Positions 46,688-55,851 are shown, numbered from the stretch's first letter. The stretch: 64,000 bases of DNA from Halobacteriovorax vibrionivorans (GCF_003346865.1 NZ_QDKL01000002.1:930001-994000), one strand, 5' to 3'. Numbers and translations are program-made. The notes: generated from the letters alone by a model not told the origin.

Positions 46688-49354
46688 TTATTTTAAGTCG
46701 TACCAGTTAACACCAAGAGAAGGCTCAACTTTTAATGGTACTTTAAGCTTAACAACGTTTTCCATTCCCTCTTTTACTAATGTCTTCATTTCATTTAATT
46801 CGTTTTCAGGAACATCAAATATAAGCTCATCGTGTACTTGAAGAAGCATTTTCGACTTTAATCCACGCTTTTGAATTTCTTCATGGATATTAATCATTGC
46901 ACACTTAATGATGTCAGCAGCAGTACCTTGAATTGGTGAGTTAATCGCCATTCTTTCAGCATTTGCTTTTACCGTACGATTATTAGAGTGAATGTCTGGT
47001 AAAAAACGCTTTCTACCATACATTGTAATCGAATACCCTGTCTTTTCTGCATCTTCCTTAAGCCCATCTAAGAAGCCCTTAATTTTAGAAAATCTTTCAA
47101 AGTATTTTTCAATATAGGCCTTAGCATCTTTTCTTGAAATCTTAAGTGCTGAGGCCAATCCAAAAGATGATTGTCCATACATTAGACCGAAGTTTACGGC
47201 CTTGGCCTTCGATCTTTCATCCGAAGTTACATCTTCTAAAGCAATATCATTAATTTCACTTGCTGTTTGTGCGTGAATATCTTTGTCCTCATTAAATGCC
47301 TTTATCATTGTTGGGTCTTCACTGTAATGAGCAAGAATTCTTAGTTCAACTTGAGAATAGTCGGCAGCTAGTAGCATATTTCCAGGTGTTGCGATGAATG
47401 CCTTTCTTACAAGTCTTCCTGTTTCTGAACGAATAGGTATATTTTGAAGATTCGGATTCACACTAGATAATCTTCCAGTTTGAGCAACATGCTGATTAAA
47501 ACTTGTATGCACCTTTCCAGTCTTCTCATTAACGATTTCAGGAAGTGCCTTAACGTATGTTGATAAGATCTTACCTAGTTCACGATATTGTAAAATCAAG
47601 CCTGGTACTTCATTTATATTCTTCGCTGCAAGCTCTTCTAAAACCGAAGAGTCTGTTGAGTAGCCAGTTTTTGTTTTCTTTACAACAGGAAATGATAATT
47701 CGTTAAATAGAAACTCTCCTACTTGTTTTGGAGAATTTAAATTAATCGTGTCATTTACAGAGAATGAATCAACTTTCTTTTGAATAACTGAAAGCTTCTC
47801 CTCTAAGTCTCTCGCCATATCATAAAGGAATTCTTTATTTAGACACACTCCCTCAAACTCCATCTCTGCAAGAATAGGAATTAGCTTATTATCAATATCT
47901 TCATATACAGAAACAAGCTCTTTTTCTTTAAGCTCTTCTTTTAAAAGATTTGCTAGTCTAAATATAGCAATTGAGCGAAGGCCACTATAAGTAGATCTTT
48001 CTTCAATTGTTTCAAGAGAAGTTATATATGGATTCTTCTTATCAAGCGTTGTGACATTAACATTTACATTAGTGCAAATAGCCTCAATATTATGCCTCAT
48101 ACTTGGACTTACATTATAATGGGCCTGAACGATATCAAAATTCTTTGCCTTAAATGAAACCTTATGCCTGAATAAATGCGAATAATCCCTCTTTGAATGT
48201 TCACTATAAACTTCTTTTGATTCATCACTATAAATTAACTCTAAGTATTCTTTTTCATTCTTCTGATCAACTTCGAGAAAGTACGACTTGTTATCATCAA
48301 ATGAGAGGTTTAAGGCCACTAGATTACGAGCATGAATATCAGAACTATCAAATTCAGTCTGCACTGCAAGTTTCTTGCTCTCTTTAATTAACTTTTTAAA
48401 CTCATCTTCTTTAATATCTTTTCCAACAATTAGATGTTCGAAAGGAGATGCGACTTCACCTTCTTCACCTTCACCATCAGCAATAGAAAGTTGATACTTT
48501 AGATCCTCCATTCTTTTAATCATGGAATTCATTCCAAGCTCTTTTAAGAATGCAAGTAACTCATCTGTAGGATAGAACTTTAATTCGGAATCTTCTGACT
48601 TACATTTTAAATCAATATCTGTAACAATCTTAATTAAATCACGTGATAATTTTGCATCATCAACATATTCAGTAAAAGCAGTTGTTAATTTTTTACCTTT
48701 AAACGTATCTGAAATCTCAAAGCACTTATCTAATGTATCGTGTTCTGCCAGAAGCTTTGCCGCTCCCTTTGCTCCGATCCCACGCATACCAGGGATATTA
48801 TCTGATGTATCTCCAACCATTGATAAGTAATCTACAATTTGGTCAGGGCGAACACCCATCTTTTCAAAGACGCCTTTTTCATCGTAGGTAACATCTTTCA
48901 TCGTATCCAGCATCTTAATATTGCCACCTACAAATTGCATTAAATCCTTATCACCTGAGGCTATAAGAATTTCATCAAAGTCATCCTTCCACTGAGTCAC
49001 AGATGAGCCGATAATATCATCAGCTTCATAATTTTCATCTGCAACATTTAGAAGTCCCATTTTATCAATTAACTCTTTAATAAGAGAAAACTGAGGAACT
49101 AAATCCTCTGGTGGTTCTGAGCGATTTGCCTTGTACTCTTCATACATTTCATTACGAAATGATCCTCCCGATGTATCTCGAGCTAAGAGCATATGAGTCG
49201 GCCTATAATTGGCCATAATTTTAAGAAGCATTGAAAGAACACCATACGTTGCATTAACAGGTGTACCATTTGGTGCCGTCATTGGACGGATTGCGAAAAA
49301 CGCACGGAATATAAAGTTACTGACGTCGACGACGATTAATCTTTTCTTTGACAT
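46688..49354 (-). CDS. polA: DNA polymerase I
   Basis: Repair and Okazaki-fragment polymerase with 5'-3' exonuclease, 888 aa. The N-terminal nuclease (VDVSNFIFRAF, then DDIIGS) and the C-terminal polymerase are complete: motif A DYSQVELRILAHYSEDP, motif B SKAKAVNFGLMYGQ, motif C VHDE at 840-843. The middle 3'-5' exonuclease looks dead: the D-x-E site reads VQTEFDSSD and the Y-x3-D motif is missing, as in Taq and Bacillus enzymes. GGAGATT leads to the ATG. It runs divergently from the fRMsr gene. Confidence 0.95.
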   Translation of the reverse strand: MSKKRLIVVDVSNFIFRAFFAIRPMTAPNGTPVNATYGVLSMLLKIMANYRPTHMLLARDTSGGSFRNEMYEEYKANRSEPPEDLVPQFSLIKELIDKMGLLNVADENYEADDIIGSSVTQWKDDFDEILIASGDKDLMQFVGGNIKMLDTMKDVTYDEKGVFEKMGVRPDQIVDYLSMVGDTSDNIPGMRGIGAKGAAKLLAEHDTLDKCFEISDTFKGKKLTTAFTEYVDDAKLSRDLIKIVTDIDLKCKSEDSELKFYPTDELLAFLKELGMNSMIKRMEDLKYQLSIADGEGEEGEVASPFEHLIVGKDIKEDEFKKLIKESKKLAVQTEFDSSDIHARNLVALNLSFDDNKSYFLEVDQKNEKEYLELIYSDESKEVYSEHSKRDYSHLFRHKVSFKAKNFDIVQAHYNVSPSMRHNIEAICTNVNVNVTTLDKKNPYITSLETIEERSTYSGLRSIAIFRLANLLKEELKEKELVSVYEDIDNKLIPILAEMEFEGVCLNKEFLYDMARDLEEKLSVIQKKVDSFSVNDTINLNSPKQVGEFLFNELSFPVVKKTKTGYSTDSSVLEELAAKNINEVPGLILQYRELGKILSTYVKALPEIVNEKTGKVHTSFNQHVAQTGRLSSVNPNLQNIPIRSETGRLVRKAFIATPGNMLLAADYSQVELRILAHYSEDPTMIKAFNEDKDIHAQTASEINDIALEDVTSDERSKAKAVNFGLMYGQSSFGLASALKISRKDAKAYIEKYFERFSKIKGFLDGLKEDAEKTGYSITMYGRKRFLPDIHSNNRTVKANAERMAINSPIQGTAADIIKCAMINIHEEIQKRGLKSKMLLQVHDELIFDVPENELNEMKTLVKEGMENVVKLKVPLKVEPSLGVNWYDLK

Positions 49355-49426
49355 ATAATCTCCAATTTATGCTATAAATCTAGCCAATTATGTTGAATCT
49401 GTTAATGATTAATATAGGACCAAGTT

Positions 49427-49894
49427 ATGGACAATGCACAAAAACAAGAGCTGTATAATAATGTAAAAAGAGATATCTTTGCGATTTGCGAAGGTGAATC
49501 GAATACAATTGCAAAAATGGCCACAATCTCTTGTGTATTAAAGCAGGCTTTTCCACACTTTTATTGGTGTGGGTTCTATAATGTTGATAACTCAAAAGAA
49601 TCTGAACTCGTTGTTGGCCCTTACCAAGGGACTCTTGGCTGTTTACGCATTCCATTTGGTAAAGGAGTGTGCGGAACAGCTGCTCAATCTTTAGAAACAC
49701 AAATTGTTGAAGATGTTTATGCAATTGAAAATCACATCACTTGTGATCCTAAGAGCCAGTCTGAAATTGTCGTGCCTGTTTTAGAAAATGGAAAGCTAAT
49801 CTCAGTGTTAGATATTGATAGTGATGTGAAAGCAAGTTTCAATGATATAGATAAAGAAAACCTCGAAGAGATAATTAACAGAGTATTTAATTAG
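49427..49894 (+). CDS. msrC: Free methionine-(R)-sulfoxide reductase (GAF-type)
   Basis: A GAF-domain enzyme that reduces free methionine-R-sulfoxide, using thioredoxin to recycle. The 155-aa protein has the three active-site Cys of the fRMsr family at C72 and C82 (GCLRIPFGKGVCG) and C106 (HITCDPKS), plus VGPYQG and SEIVVPV...SVLDIDS. AGGA precedes the ATG. A thioredoxin gene lies 700 bp downstream, and methionine metabolism is present elsewhere in the window. It overlaps the convergent RDD gene by 4 bp. Confidence 0.92.
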   Translation: MDNAQKQELYNNVKRDIFAICEGESNTIAKMATISCVLKQAFPHFYWCGFYNVDNSKESELVVGPYQGTLGCLRIPFGKGVCGTAAQSLETQIVEDVYAIENHITCDPKSQSEIVVPVLENGKLISVLDIDSDVKASFNDIDKENLEEIINRVFN

Positions 49895-50388
49895 GTTGGA
49901 GTTCCTTGATCTTCAAACCAATTCGCCTGTCTCTTTTTAATAGCGAGCATCGTGTCATCATTGGCCATAACTGTAGTATCGGCCATAACATCACCTAATC
50001 TGTGACCTGAATCTAGTTTATATAAAAGATATAATTCAATTCCGACCATTGGAATACCAATTATCACGGCCATAAACCAACCAAGAACTGGAATAATGGC
50101 AAAAATAAGTGGAATAATAAAAGGCAGATTACGAACAAAGCTCTGCTTCAATGAACAAGGTGTTCCATCAACAAGAGAGATAACGCGAAAGCCAATAAAC
50201 TTCTTTCCTACCGATTGACCATTTTGGATCGCATCTGCAAAAGTTAAATAAACAATGGAAAAAAGAATACCGATTGGATAGAGAAATAGCGATAACACAA
50301 GAACAATAAATAGGTCTATTGCCTTTGCTAATATCCTTGAAAAACGTGCAACCTTTATGGCCGACTTCAATAAGTACTTTCTATCCAT
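49891..50388 (-). CDS. RDD-family inner-membrane protein
   Basis: 165 aa with three or four membrane helices (LFIVLVLSLFLYPIGILFSI, LPFIIPLIFAIIPVLGWFM). It has the RDD pattern: a charged start (RFSRILAKAIDLF with the Arg-Asp), GQSVGKKFIGFRV, and the C-terminal HRLGDVMADT. The function of the family is poorly known; some members affect ion or osmotic balance. The ribosome-binding site is weak (GGATAAG). Confidence 0.82.
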   Translation of the reverse strand: MDRKYLLKSAIKVARFSRILAKAIDLFIVLVLSLFLYPIGILFSIVYLTFADAIQNGQSVGKKFIGFRVISLVDGTPCSLKQSFVRNLPFIIPLIFAIIPVLGWFMAVIIGIPMVGIELYLLYKLDSGHRLGDVMADTTVMANDDTMLAIKKRQANWFEDQGTPT

Positions 50389-50586
50389 AATAAATATCTT
50401 ATCCTATGAATTTTATTAGAAAACAAGGCATTTTTTGCACCACGTTCAAATAAGGAATATTAAGTAAAGAAATACTTTAACTTCTCTATAGACCAATAGA
50501 TGATCACTAATAGCCAAAAATAATATTTTAAGTTATAAATGTAGACTGAAAGAAAGAAGAGCAAAAAAGCTCTGGAGGATAATTAT

Positions 50587-50910
50587 ATGAGTACTGTTGG
50601 TAAAACTGACGTAGCAAATTTTGAATCTGATGTATTAAAGAACGCAAAGCCAGTTCTAGTTGATTTTTGGGCAGAATGGTGTGGACCTTGTAAAACTCTA
50701 GGGCCAGTTCTAGACGAAGTTGCATCAGAAATTGGTGAAGGTGCAAGCATCGTTAAAGTTAACGTTGATGATAATGGTGAGCTTGCTCAACAATATGGAA
50801 TCCGTGGGATCCCAACAATGATTTTCTTCAAAGATGGACAAGCAACAAAGACACTTGTTGGTGTTCAGACGAAAGAAGAAATTAAAAAGTCTTTAGAAGA
50901 ATTAATGTAA
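50587..50910 (+). CDS. trxA: Thioredoxin TrxA
   Basis: The general cytoplasmic disulfide reductase, 107 aa. The active site WCGPCK has Cys32 and Cys35; LVDFWAEWCGPCK, KVNVDDNGELAQQYGI and the cis-Pro loop GIPTMIFF are all present. GGAGGATAAT leads into the ATG. It has its own promoter region (50389-50586) and terminator, so it is monocistronic. Confidence 0.97.
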   Translation: MSTVGKTDVANFESDVLKNAKPVLVDFWAEWCGPCKTLGPVLDEVASEIGEGASIVKVNVDDNGELAQQYGIRGIPTMIFFKDGQATKTLVGVQTKEEIKKSLEELM

Positions 50911-50914
50911 TATA

Positions 50915-50943
50915 AAGCCTCTATCAAAGAGGCTTTTCTTTTA
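50915..50943 (+). terminator. Rho-independent terminator of trxA
   Basis: AAGCCTCT-ATCAA-AGAGGCTT (8-bp stem) followed by TTCTTTT, starting four bases after the trxA stop. Confidence 0.9.
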
Positions 50944-50974
50944 TCTTTATCAAGGATCGAAAAGGTATCTAATA

Positions 50975-51556
50975 ATGAATGATTTTATTTCTCACGCTTT
51001 TAATCACGCTCAAGAAACATTAACAAAGTTTATTGCTAACGAAGATAATTTCAAAGTTATGCAAGATGCAATTGATGAAATGGTTTCAGCTATTAAAAAC
51101 AATGGCCGAGTAATTAGCTGTGGAAATGGTGGTTCAATGTGCGATGCCATGCACTTTGCAGAAGAGCTGACTGGACGCTTTCGTAAAGATCGTCCCGCGA
51201 TGCCAGCAATGGCGGTAGCAGATCCTTCACACATTACTTGTGTTGCAAACGATTACGGATTTGAGTATATCTTTTCAAAATATGTTGAAGCACATGGACA
51301 CAAGGGCGATGTTCTTCTTGCAATTTCAACTTCTGGAAATTCTCCAAATTGTCTTGAAGCAGTTAAATCTGCTCACGCAAAGGGAATGAAAGTTGTTGGG
51401 CTACTTGGAAAAGGTGGCGGAAAGATGAAAGACCTTGTGGACTTCCCTCTTGTGATTGAAGCTGATCTTTCTGATCGAATTCAAGAAATGCACATTAAAA
51501 TTATTCATACGTTTATCGAAGGTATTGAAAGGCAAGTTTTCCCAGAAAATTACTAA
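50975..51556 (+). CDS. gmhA: Phosphoheptose isomerase GmhA
   Basis: Converts sedoheptulose-7-phosphate to D-glycero-D-manno-heptose-7-phosphate, the first step toward ADP-heptose for the lipopolysaccharide core. The 193-aa SIS-domain protein has VISCGNGGSMCDAMHFAEELTG, RPAMPAMAVADPSH and ISTSGNSPNCLEA, with the usual active-site Ser, Glu and His residues. Length equals the E. coli enzyme. The last five codons (PENY and stop) are also the outer end of the tandem repeat unit that follows. Confidence 0.95.
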   Translation: MNDFISHAFNHAQETLTKFIANEDNFKVMQDAIDEMVSAIKNNGRVISCGNGGSMCDAMHFAEELTGRFRKDRPAMPAMAVADPSHITCVANDYGFEYIFSKYVEAHGHKGDVLLAISTSGNSPNCLEAVKSAHAKGMKVVGLLGKGGGKMKDLVDFPLVIEADLSDRIQEMHIKIIHTFIEGIERQVFPENY

Positions 51557-51780
51557 AGGGTCGTAAAGCCGCGCCTTCGGCTAGCTTTACTTTTTTCACA
51601 TTCATCTGTTCGTCAAAACTTGCCTTTGGGCAACTTTTGTACGCACGATGTCCCAGAAAATTACTAAAGGATCGTAAAGCCGCGCCTTCGGCTAGCTTTA
51701 CTTTTGTCACATTCATCTGTTCGTCAAAACTTGCCTTTGGGCAACTTTTGTACGCACGATGTCCCAGAAAATTACTAAAG
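51541..51780. repeat. 111-bp tandem repeat (2 units plus 18 bp) after gmhA
   Basis: CCCAGAAAATTACTAAAG occurs at 51541, 51652 and 51763, an exact 111-base period. The two full units differ by about two bases. Each unit holds hairpins (GTAAAGC...GCTTTAC with AGCCG/CGGCT, and TTGCC-TTTG-GGCAA). The first unit begins inside gmhA, using its last five codons. The period is a multiple of three, so the minus-strand frame stays open and gives a spurious 92-codon ORF. A diverged copy lies at 35718-35890. Confidence 0.9.
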
Positions 51781-51877
51781 AACCGGCACAAACTTCCAAG
51801 TCTTTAAAATCAAGTATTTGACGCGATTATGAGTTAAAATAATCTTAAGTTAGTACACAATTTTAAGGAGCTATATA

Positions 51878-52531
51878 ATGGAAGGCACTGCTGTATCATC
51901 CGTAAACACAATCGCTGCTTTTTTTCAAAACGGCGGACTTTTCATGTGGATCATTCTATTCATCTGGGCCGTAGGTCTGGCAATTGGATTAGAGAGATTC
52001 TTTAAATTAAGTTTTAAATTTGATGTTGATGGAGCTTCTTTTATGAATGAACTTCGTCGCTACATCATGGCAAATGATGTTGAAGGTGCTTCACGTGTTT
52101 GCTCTGGATCGAACGCGGCCCTACCAAAAGTTCTAAGAAGTGGACTTGAAAGAGCGTCAGCAAAACCAGAACAAATTCAAAATGCAATTGATGCTACTGC
52201 ACTTGAAGTTATCCCTAAGGTTGAACTTAGACTTAACTATCTTCAGTTAATTGCAAATATCTCAACTCTATTTGGACTACTGGGAACAATTCAAGGTCTA
52301 ATCGCTTCATTCGCAGCTGTTGCTGCAGCTGATCCTACACAAAAAGCAGAACTACTTGCTAAAGGGATCTCACAAGCGATGAATACGACTTTCCTAGGTC
52401 TACTTGTTGCCATCACAATTATGATCATTCACTCTTTCCTAAGTTCAAAGTCTGAAAAGATCATTAATGAAATCGATGAATATTCTGTAAAGCTAATGGA
52501 TATCCTAAGCACAGAAGAAAGTAAGCAGTAA
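51878..52531 (+). CDS. AglR-like TolQ/ExbB/MotA-family motor protein
   Basis: 217 aa with three membrane helices (about 15-38, 120-145, 168-190), the topology of TolQ/ExbB. The conserved core is LRLNYLQLIANISTLFGLLG and the GISQAMNTTFLGLLVAI stretch. Together with the two TolR-like proteins it forms a proton-driven inner-membrane motor. In Myxococcus the same trio (AglR-AglQ-AglS) powers gliding; the glt-like operon nearby supports that role here, though a Tol/Exb energy function is also possible. AAGGAGC precedes the ATG. First gene of a three-gene operon. Confidence 0.88.
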   Translation: MEGTAVSSVNTIAAFFQNGGLFMWIILFIWAVGLAIGLERFFKLSFKFDVDGASFMNELRRYIMANDVEGASRVCSGSNAALPKVLRSGLERASAKPEQIQNAIDATALEVIPKVELRLNYLQLIANISTLFGLLGTIQGLIASFAAVAAADPTQKAELLAKGISQAMNTTFLGLLVAITIMIIHSFLSSKSEKIINEIDEYSVKLMDILSTEESKQ

Positions 52532-52545
52532 GAAAGAAATTAATT

Positions 52546-53073
52546 ATGTATAGAAAACCGAGTCGAAAATATAAGAATAAGAAAGTTGAGAGGCTGAATC
52601 TAATTCCAATTTTAGATTCGGTCTTCATCTTTATCTTCTTCCTTCTTATGTCTGCTAACTTTGTTAGAATCTATGAGATTGGCTCTGATGTTCCAATTAT
52701 CTCAAACAGCCAACCTCCAAAAACAGATAAGAAGAGACTTGATCTTACTTTAAAGATCAATCAAAGCAATATTAGCCTCCACTCTGGACCTAATGAAAGA
52801 CGAATCTTCAGCGCAGGTAAAACGGCCAGCGGAGAATATGATCTTTTCAAACTTCGTCAAAAGCTCATCGAATTAAAGAAAAGCTATGTTGATGAAAAAG
52901 AAGTCATCTTTATCCCTAATGCAAATATTACTTATGAAGAACTCATTAAGATTATGGATGCAGTACGCGATCTAAAGAAAACAGATCCAGAGATCTGGAC
53001 GAAGAGAAATGGCGAAGACACAAAAGTCACTGAGTTATTTAATAATATTATCTTTGGTGACACGCAGTCTTAA
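52546..53073 (+). CDS. AglQ/TolR/ExbD-like motor protein
   Basis: 175 aa with one N-terminal membrane helix (about 22-42) and a periplasmic domain. The proton-path Asp is visible in LNLIPILDSVFIFIFF, as in TolR/ExbD/AglQ. The periplasmic part has the usual TolR-type alternation (EVIFIPNANITYEELIKIMD). It begins 14 bp after the AglR-like gene. The basic N-terminus (YRKPSRKYKNKKVERL) fits the inside-positive rule. AglQ versus AglS cannot be told apart by eye. Confidence 0.85.
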   Translation: MYRKPSRKYKNKKVERLNLIPILDSVFIFIFFLLMSANFVRIYEIGSDVPIISNSQPPKTDKKRLDLTLKINQSNISLHSGPNERRIFSAGKTASGEYDLFKLRQKLIELKKSYVDEKEVIFIPNANITYEELIKIMDAVRDLKKTDPEIWTKRNGEDTKVTELFNNIIFGDTQS

Positions 53074-53088
53074 GACAATAGGTAAAGT

Positions 53089-53598
53089 ATGAGAAAACGT
53101 TCGATAAGAAATAGAGGAATAAGAAGAAAGAAGGAACCACTTGATATTGATATCACTTCCCTTCTTGATATCCTTGTTATCTTACTTGTATTCCTAATTA
53201 GAAGTTACGATACAACTGGTGTAATTTTAAATATTCCAAAAGATATTACAATTCCTCACTCTGTTTCGAAATCAATTAACGAGCAAGGAGTTGTTGTACA
53301 AGTTTCACCTAAGGTCATTTGGGTTGATGACAAAGAAGTTCACAACACTGAAACTTACAAGGGACGTCTCTACTCTCAAGGCGGAAGATTAATTCTTCCT
53401 CTCTACAACGAGTTAGTGGCCAAAAAGAAAGAAATTGATGATATTGCAAAGACGACACCTAATGCGAAGAATTTCTCAGGTATAGTTAATCTCGTAATTG
53501 ATAAGTCTTTGAAGTACAACTATATCAAAAAACTCATGCATACTGCTGCTGAGGCAGGGTTTCAAAAGTATAAATTCGTTGTCCTTGGACAAGAATAG
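53089..53598 (+). CDS. AglS/TolR/ExbD-like motor protein
   Basis: 169 aa with one membrane helix at about 22-40. The motor Asp is in DITSLLDILVILLVFLI. A periplasmic domain follows (GVVVQVSPKVIWVDDKEV, then IVNLVIDKSLKYNYIKKLM). It is the second TolR-like protein, as in the AglR-Q-S trio where two TolR proteins pair with one TolQ. It lies 15 bp after the previous gene and is the last of the operon, ending in a strong terminator. Confidence 0.86.
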   Translation: MRKRSIRNRGIRRKKEPLDIDITSLLDILVILLVFLIRSYDTTGVILNIPKDITIPHSVSKSINEQGVVVQVSPKVIWVDDKEVHNTETYKGRLYSQGGRLILPLYNELVAKKKEIDDIAKTTPNAKNFSGIVNLVIDKSLKYNYIKKLMHTAAEAGFQKYKFVVLGQE

Positions 53599-53602
53599 AA
53601 TA

Positions 53603-53634
53603 AAAAAGGCTCCGTAAGGAGCCTTTTTATTTTC
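53603..53634 (+). terminator. Rho-independent terminator of the motor operon
   Basis: AAAAAGGCTCC-GTAA-GGAGCCTTTTT with a perfect 11-bp stem and T-rich tail, five bases after the stop. Confidence 0.93.
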
Positions 53635-53655
53635 ATTAATACTATTTTGATAAAT

Positions 53656-54939
53656 CTAAAAGAAACGAGTTAGGGTAACACCTAATTCATCATCTCCATC
53701 TAGGATATAGAGACCACGACGATCACTTTCTGCATCATCTCCAATTGTAACTCCTCTAAAGTTAACCTTGGCTTTCCATGCATTATTCAGGCGTCTCTCA
53801 TAGCTTAAGTAATACAAAGCTTCACCGTTTCTTTCAAGGTCAATATACAGCCCAAGTGTAAACTCATTTGAATAAGCATCATTTAAAGCAAAACGATGAC
53901 CGATGAAGAGATCATTTTGAAAAATCTGGGCCTGGCTTCTCTTCTCTTTTCCAACTCCTAGAACATATTGATATTCAGTGTAAAAACTAGAACTCCAATT
54001 ATTTGCGTAGTTATGAGTATATTCATGACCTATAGAAGCTAATTGATAATCAAAAACTTCTCTCGTTCCACCTGTATAATCGAGAATAGCAACTGAATCA
54101 TCTGCATTAAAATCAGAGTAGAGGTATTCGAATTTAAAAGTTTGCTCGCCCCAAAAAAATGTTGCGGCCGCTCCAATATCTAAAACATCAACATAGAATG
54201 CTTCAAGCGTTGTCGGTGTTGATGGTCTAGCGCCAAATATTGGTCTCGTTCGATCAATATGATCCATGGCAAATACTGTCAGATCGAGATCTCCAAACTG
54301 ATGAGCGTAATAGACTGCGAATTGATTATACTGATCTTCTTCGTCACTACTTTTAACTTCATTTCCTGAAACGACATTCTGCCTTACCGGCTCTAGCCCA
54401 TCAAAAATTCTCATTAATGGATCAGGATAAAAGCCTTCCGTAAAATATGGCATATAGATGAACTTCATCGTACCGATACTTGTATAATGACTGGCAACAA
54501 TGGACTTCTCACCAAGCTTTTCAAATCGCTCAATATTTCCATCGTTTATGCGCGAGTTAAGAACATCAACAACATGATATGCCTCTAAGCGAGACCACAT
54601 GAACATGTGATAACCAGCAGAGAATTGCCAATTCCCAAGACTGCGTCCGATATTTAACTCATTAAAGTCCACATAACTATTTTCTTGATATTTTTCATCG
54701 GCACGAGCAACTAGAGAGAGATTGTATTCCCACCCTTTCCAATCATCACGTTCCTCAAGACTTAACTTAACAAACTTCAAATCAGTAGGCTGTTTCTCAT
54801 TTCCCAATAAAACATCAGTATACTTCTTTTGAGTATAGTAACGATAATTTAACGATATCTCTCCCCTGCCATCTGCATATGCAGTTTCAGATACTAGAGA
54901 GAGGGCCCCAATAATTACTGTAAAAAATACATTCTTCAA
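53656..54939 (-). CDS. Outer-membrane beta-barrel protein (DUF1302-like)
   Basis: 427 aa with a signal peptide (about 1-22, ...SETAYA) and a long run of amphipathic strands ending in LGVTLTRFF, the aromatic end of outer-membrane proteins. The pattern near the start (EISLNYRYY, LSLVARADEKYQ, VDFNELNIG) resembles DUF1302-type proteins, which pair with a LolA-like periplasmic protein and an RND transporter. Here the LolA-like gene is adjacent but no RND gene follows. The start is TTG one base after the upstream stop, so translation is coupled. Role unknown; lipid or substrate movement is likely. Confidence 0.75.
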   Translation of the reverse strand: MKNVFFTVIIGALSLVSETAYADGRGEISLNYRYYTQKKYTDVLLGNEKQPTDLKFVKLSLEERDDWKGWEYNLSLVARADEKYQENSYVDFNELNIGRSLGNWQFSAGYHMFMWSRLEAYHVVDVLNSRINDGNIERFEKLGEKSIVASHYTSIGTMKFIYMPYFTEGFYPDPLMRIFDGLEPVRQNVVSGNEVKSSDEEDQYNQFAVYYAHQFGDLDLTVFAMDHIDRTRPIFGARPSTPTTLEAFYVDVLDIGAAATFFWGEQTFKFEYLYSDFNADDSVAILDYTGGTREVFDYQLASIGHEYTHNYANNWSSSFYTEYQYVLGVGKEKRSQAQIFQNDLFIGHRFALNDAYSNEFTLGLYIDLERNGEALYYLSYERRLNNAWKAKVNFRGVTIGDDAESDRRGLYILDGDDELGVTLTRFF

Positions 54940-54940
54940 T

Positions 54941-55693
54941 TTACTTCAACTTCCTCTTAGTAAGATCGTTCTCATTTACTTTCTTACCAATAACTCTATT
55001 TTTCCATTTAAATATTGATTTCTTCTTATTATTTAAATTAACCATATCAATTTGGTTAGCTCGCCACATCTTTCTTTTTCCAACTGTGTAAGATTTAAAC
55101 TCACTCATTGTCGAAGTCTTAATATGTTCATTTCTTTTGTTGTAGTACTCAGTTTTTACTGGCGCTAAATACTTCTTTGATACATGTAGAATAACTCTTA
55201 GATAAGAACTCTTTCCCTTTGCTTTACGCTCTAGAGTCCAAGTATTCTTATCTTCACTTAAGAACTTATAATTATATTTTTCGATTGTTTGACCACCGAT
55301 ATCTTCGAATGAAAACTCAGACCCCATAAATGAGCTCCCCTTAGATCGAGAGTTGATTTTCTTTACTCTTCTTAGAGAAGGTAAGTATAACCACTGGTCA
55401 TCATCCTTATCAGAACTCTTCCATGTCCAAGTTAAAAGCTTTGTCCCTTTTACATCTAATGGCTTTCTAAACTCCATAAGACTTTTATCAACGCCTTCAA
55501 ATTCACCAGATGTACCAAGCATTTCTCTAACAATCTCAACGCCACTTGTATCAACTAAAATAAGCTCCATTGTCGATGTGTCACCGATATAACCTTTATT
55601 GGCCGCATCCATCTTCTTTGCAATCTCAAGACCTTTCTCATCTGCAAGAACTGCAAGAGAAAACATTATTAAGAAAAATTTAACAAATTTCAT
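54941..55693 (-). CDS. LolA-like outer-membrane lipoprotein-sorting family protein
   Basis: 250 aa with a signal peptide (about 1-17). The fold is the LolA/LolB-like type: KLLTWTWKSSDKDDDQWLYL and PSLRRVKKINSRSKGSSFMG are characteristic of the family that sits with MMPL/RND exporters and a DUF1302-like protein. It would carry hydrophobic substrate across the periplasm. AGGTAGGAT leads to the ATG. It is the first gene of a two-gene operon lying between the motor and glt operons, so a role in that envelope system is possible but not shown. Confidence 0.83.
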   Translation of the reverse strand: MKFVKFFLIMFSLAVLADEKGLEIAKKMDAANKGYIGDTSTMELILVDTSGVEIVREMLGTSGEFEGVDKSLMEFRKPLDVKGTKLLTWTWKSSDKDDDQWLYLPSLRRVKKINSRSKGSSFMGSEFSFEDIGGQTIEKYNYKFLSEDKNTWTLERKAKGKSSYLRVILHVSKKYLAPVKTEYYNKRNEHIKTSTMSEFKSYTVGKRKMWRANQIDMVNLNNKKKSIFKWKNRVIGKKVNENDLTKRKLK

Positions 55694-55804
55694 TATCCTA
55701 CCTCATTATCGTTGGTCTGTTTCCACAAGATACTATCATTCACATCACAATGATTGAATATTTAGTATTGATAATAGTAATGGATTCATTAAATAGCTGA
55801 AAAT

Positions 55805-55831
55805 ATGCCCCTTATTTACAACAAGGGGCAT
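55805..55831 (-). terminator. Terminator of the glt-like operon
   Basis: ATGCCCCTT pairs with AAGGGGCAT (9 bp, 9-base loop) about 20 bases past the last gene's stop, with ATTTTC after it on the minus strand. Confidence 0.8.
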
Positions 55832-55851
55832 CATATATTGATTGAATATAC

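Noticed and set aside
51513..51791. 92-codon minus-strand ORF with an internal protein repeat
   Set aside because: It is generated by the 111-bp tandem repeat (111 is divisible by three) and overlaps the end of gmhA antisense. No ribosome-binding site or family is seen.
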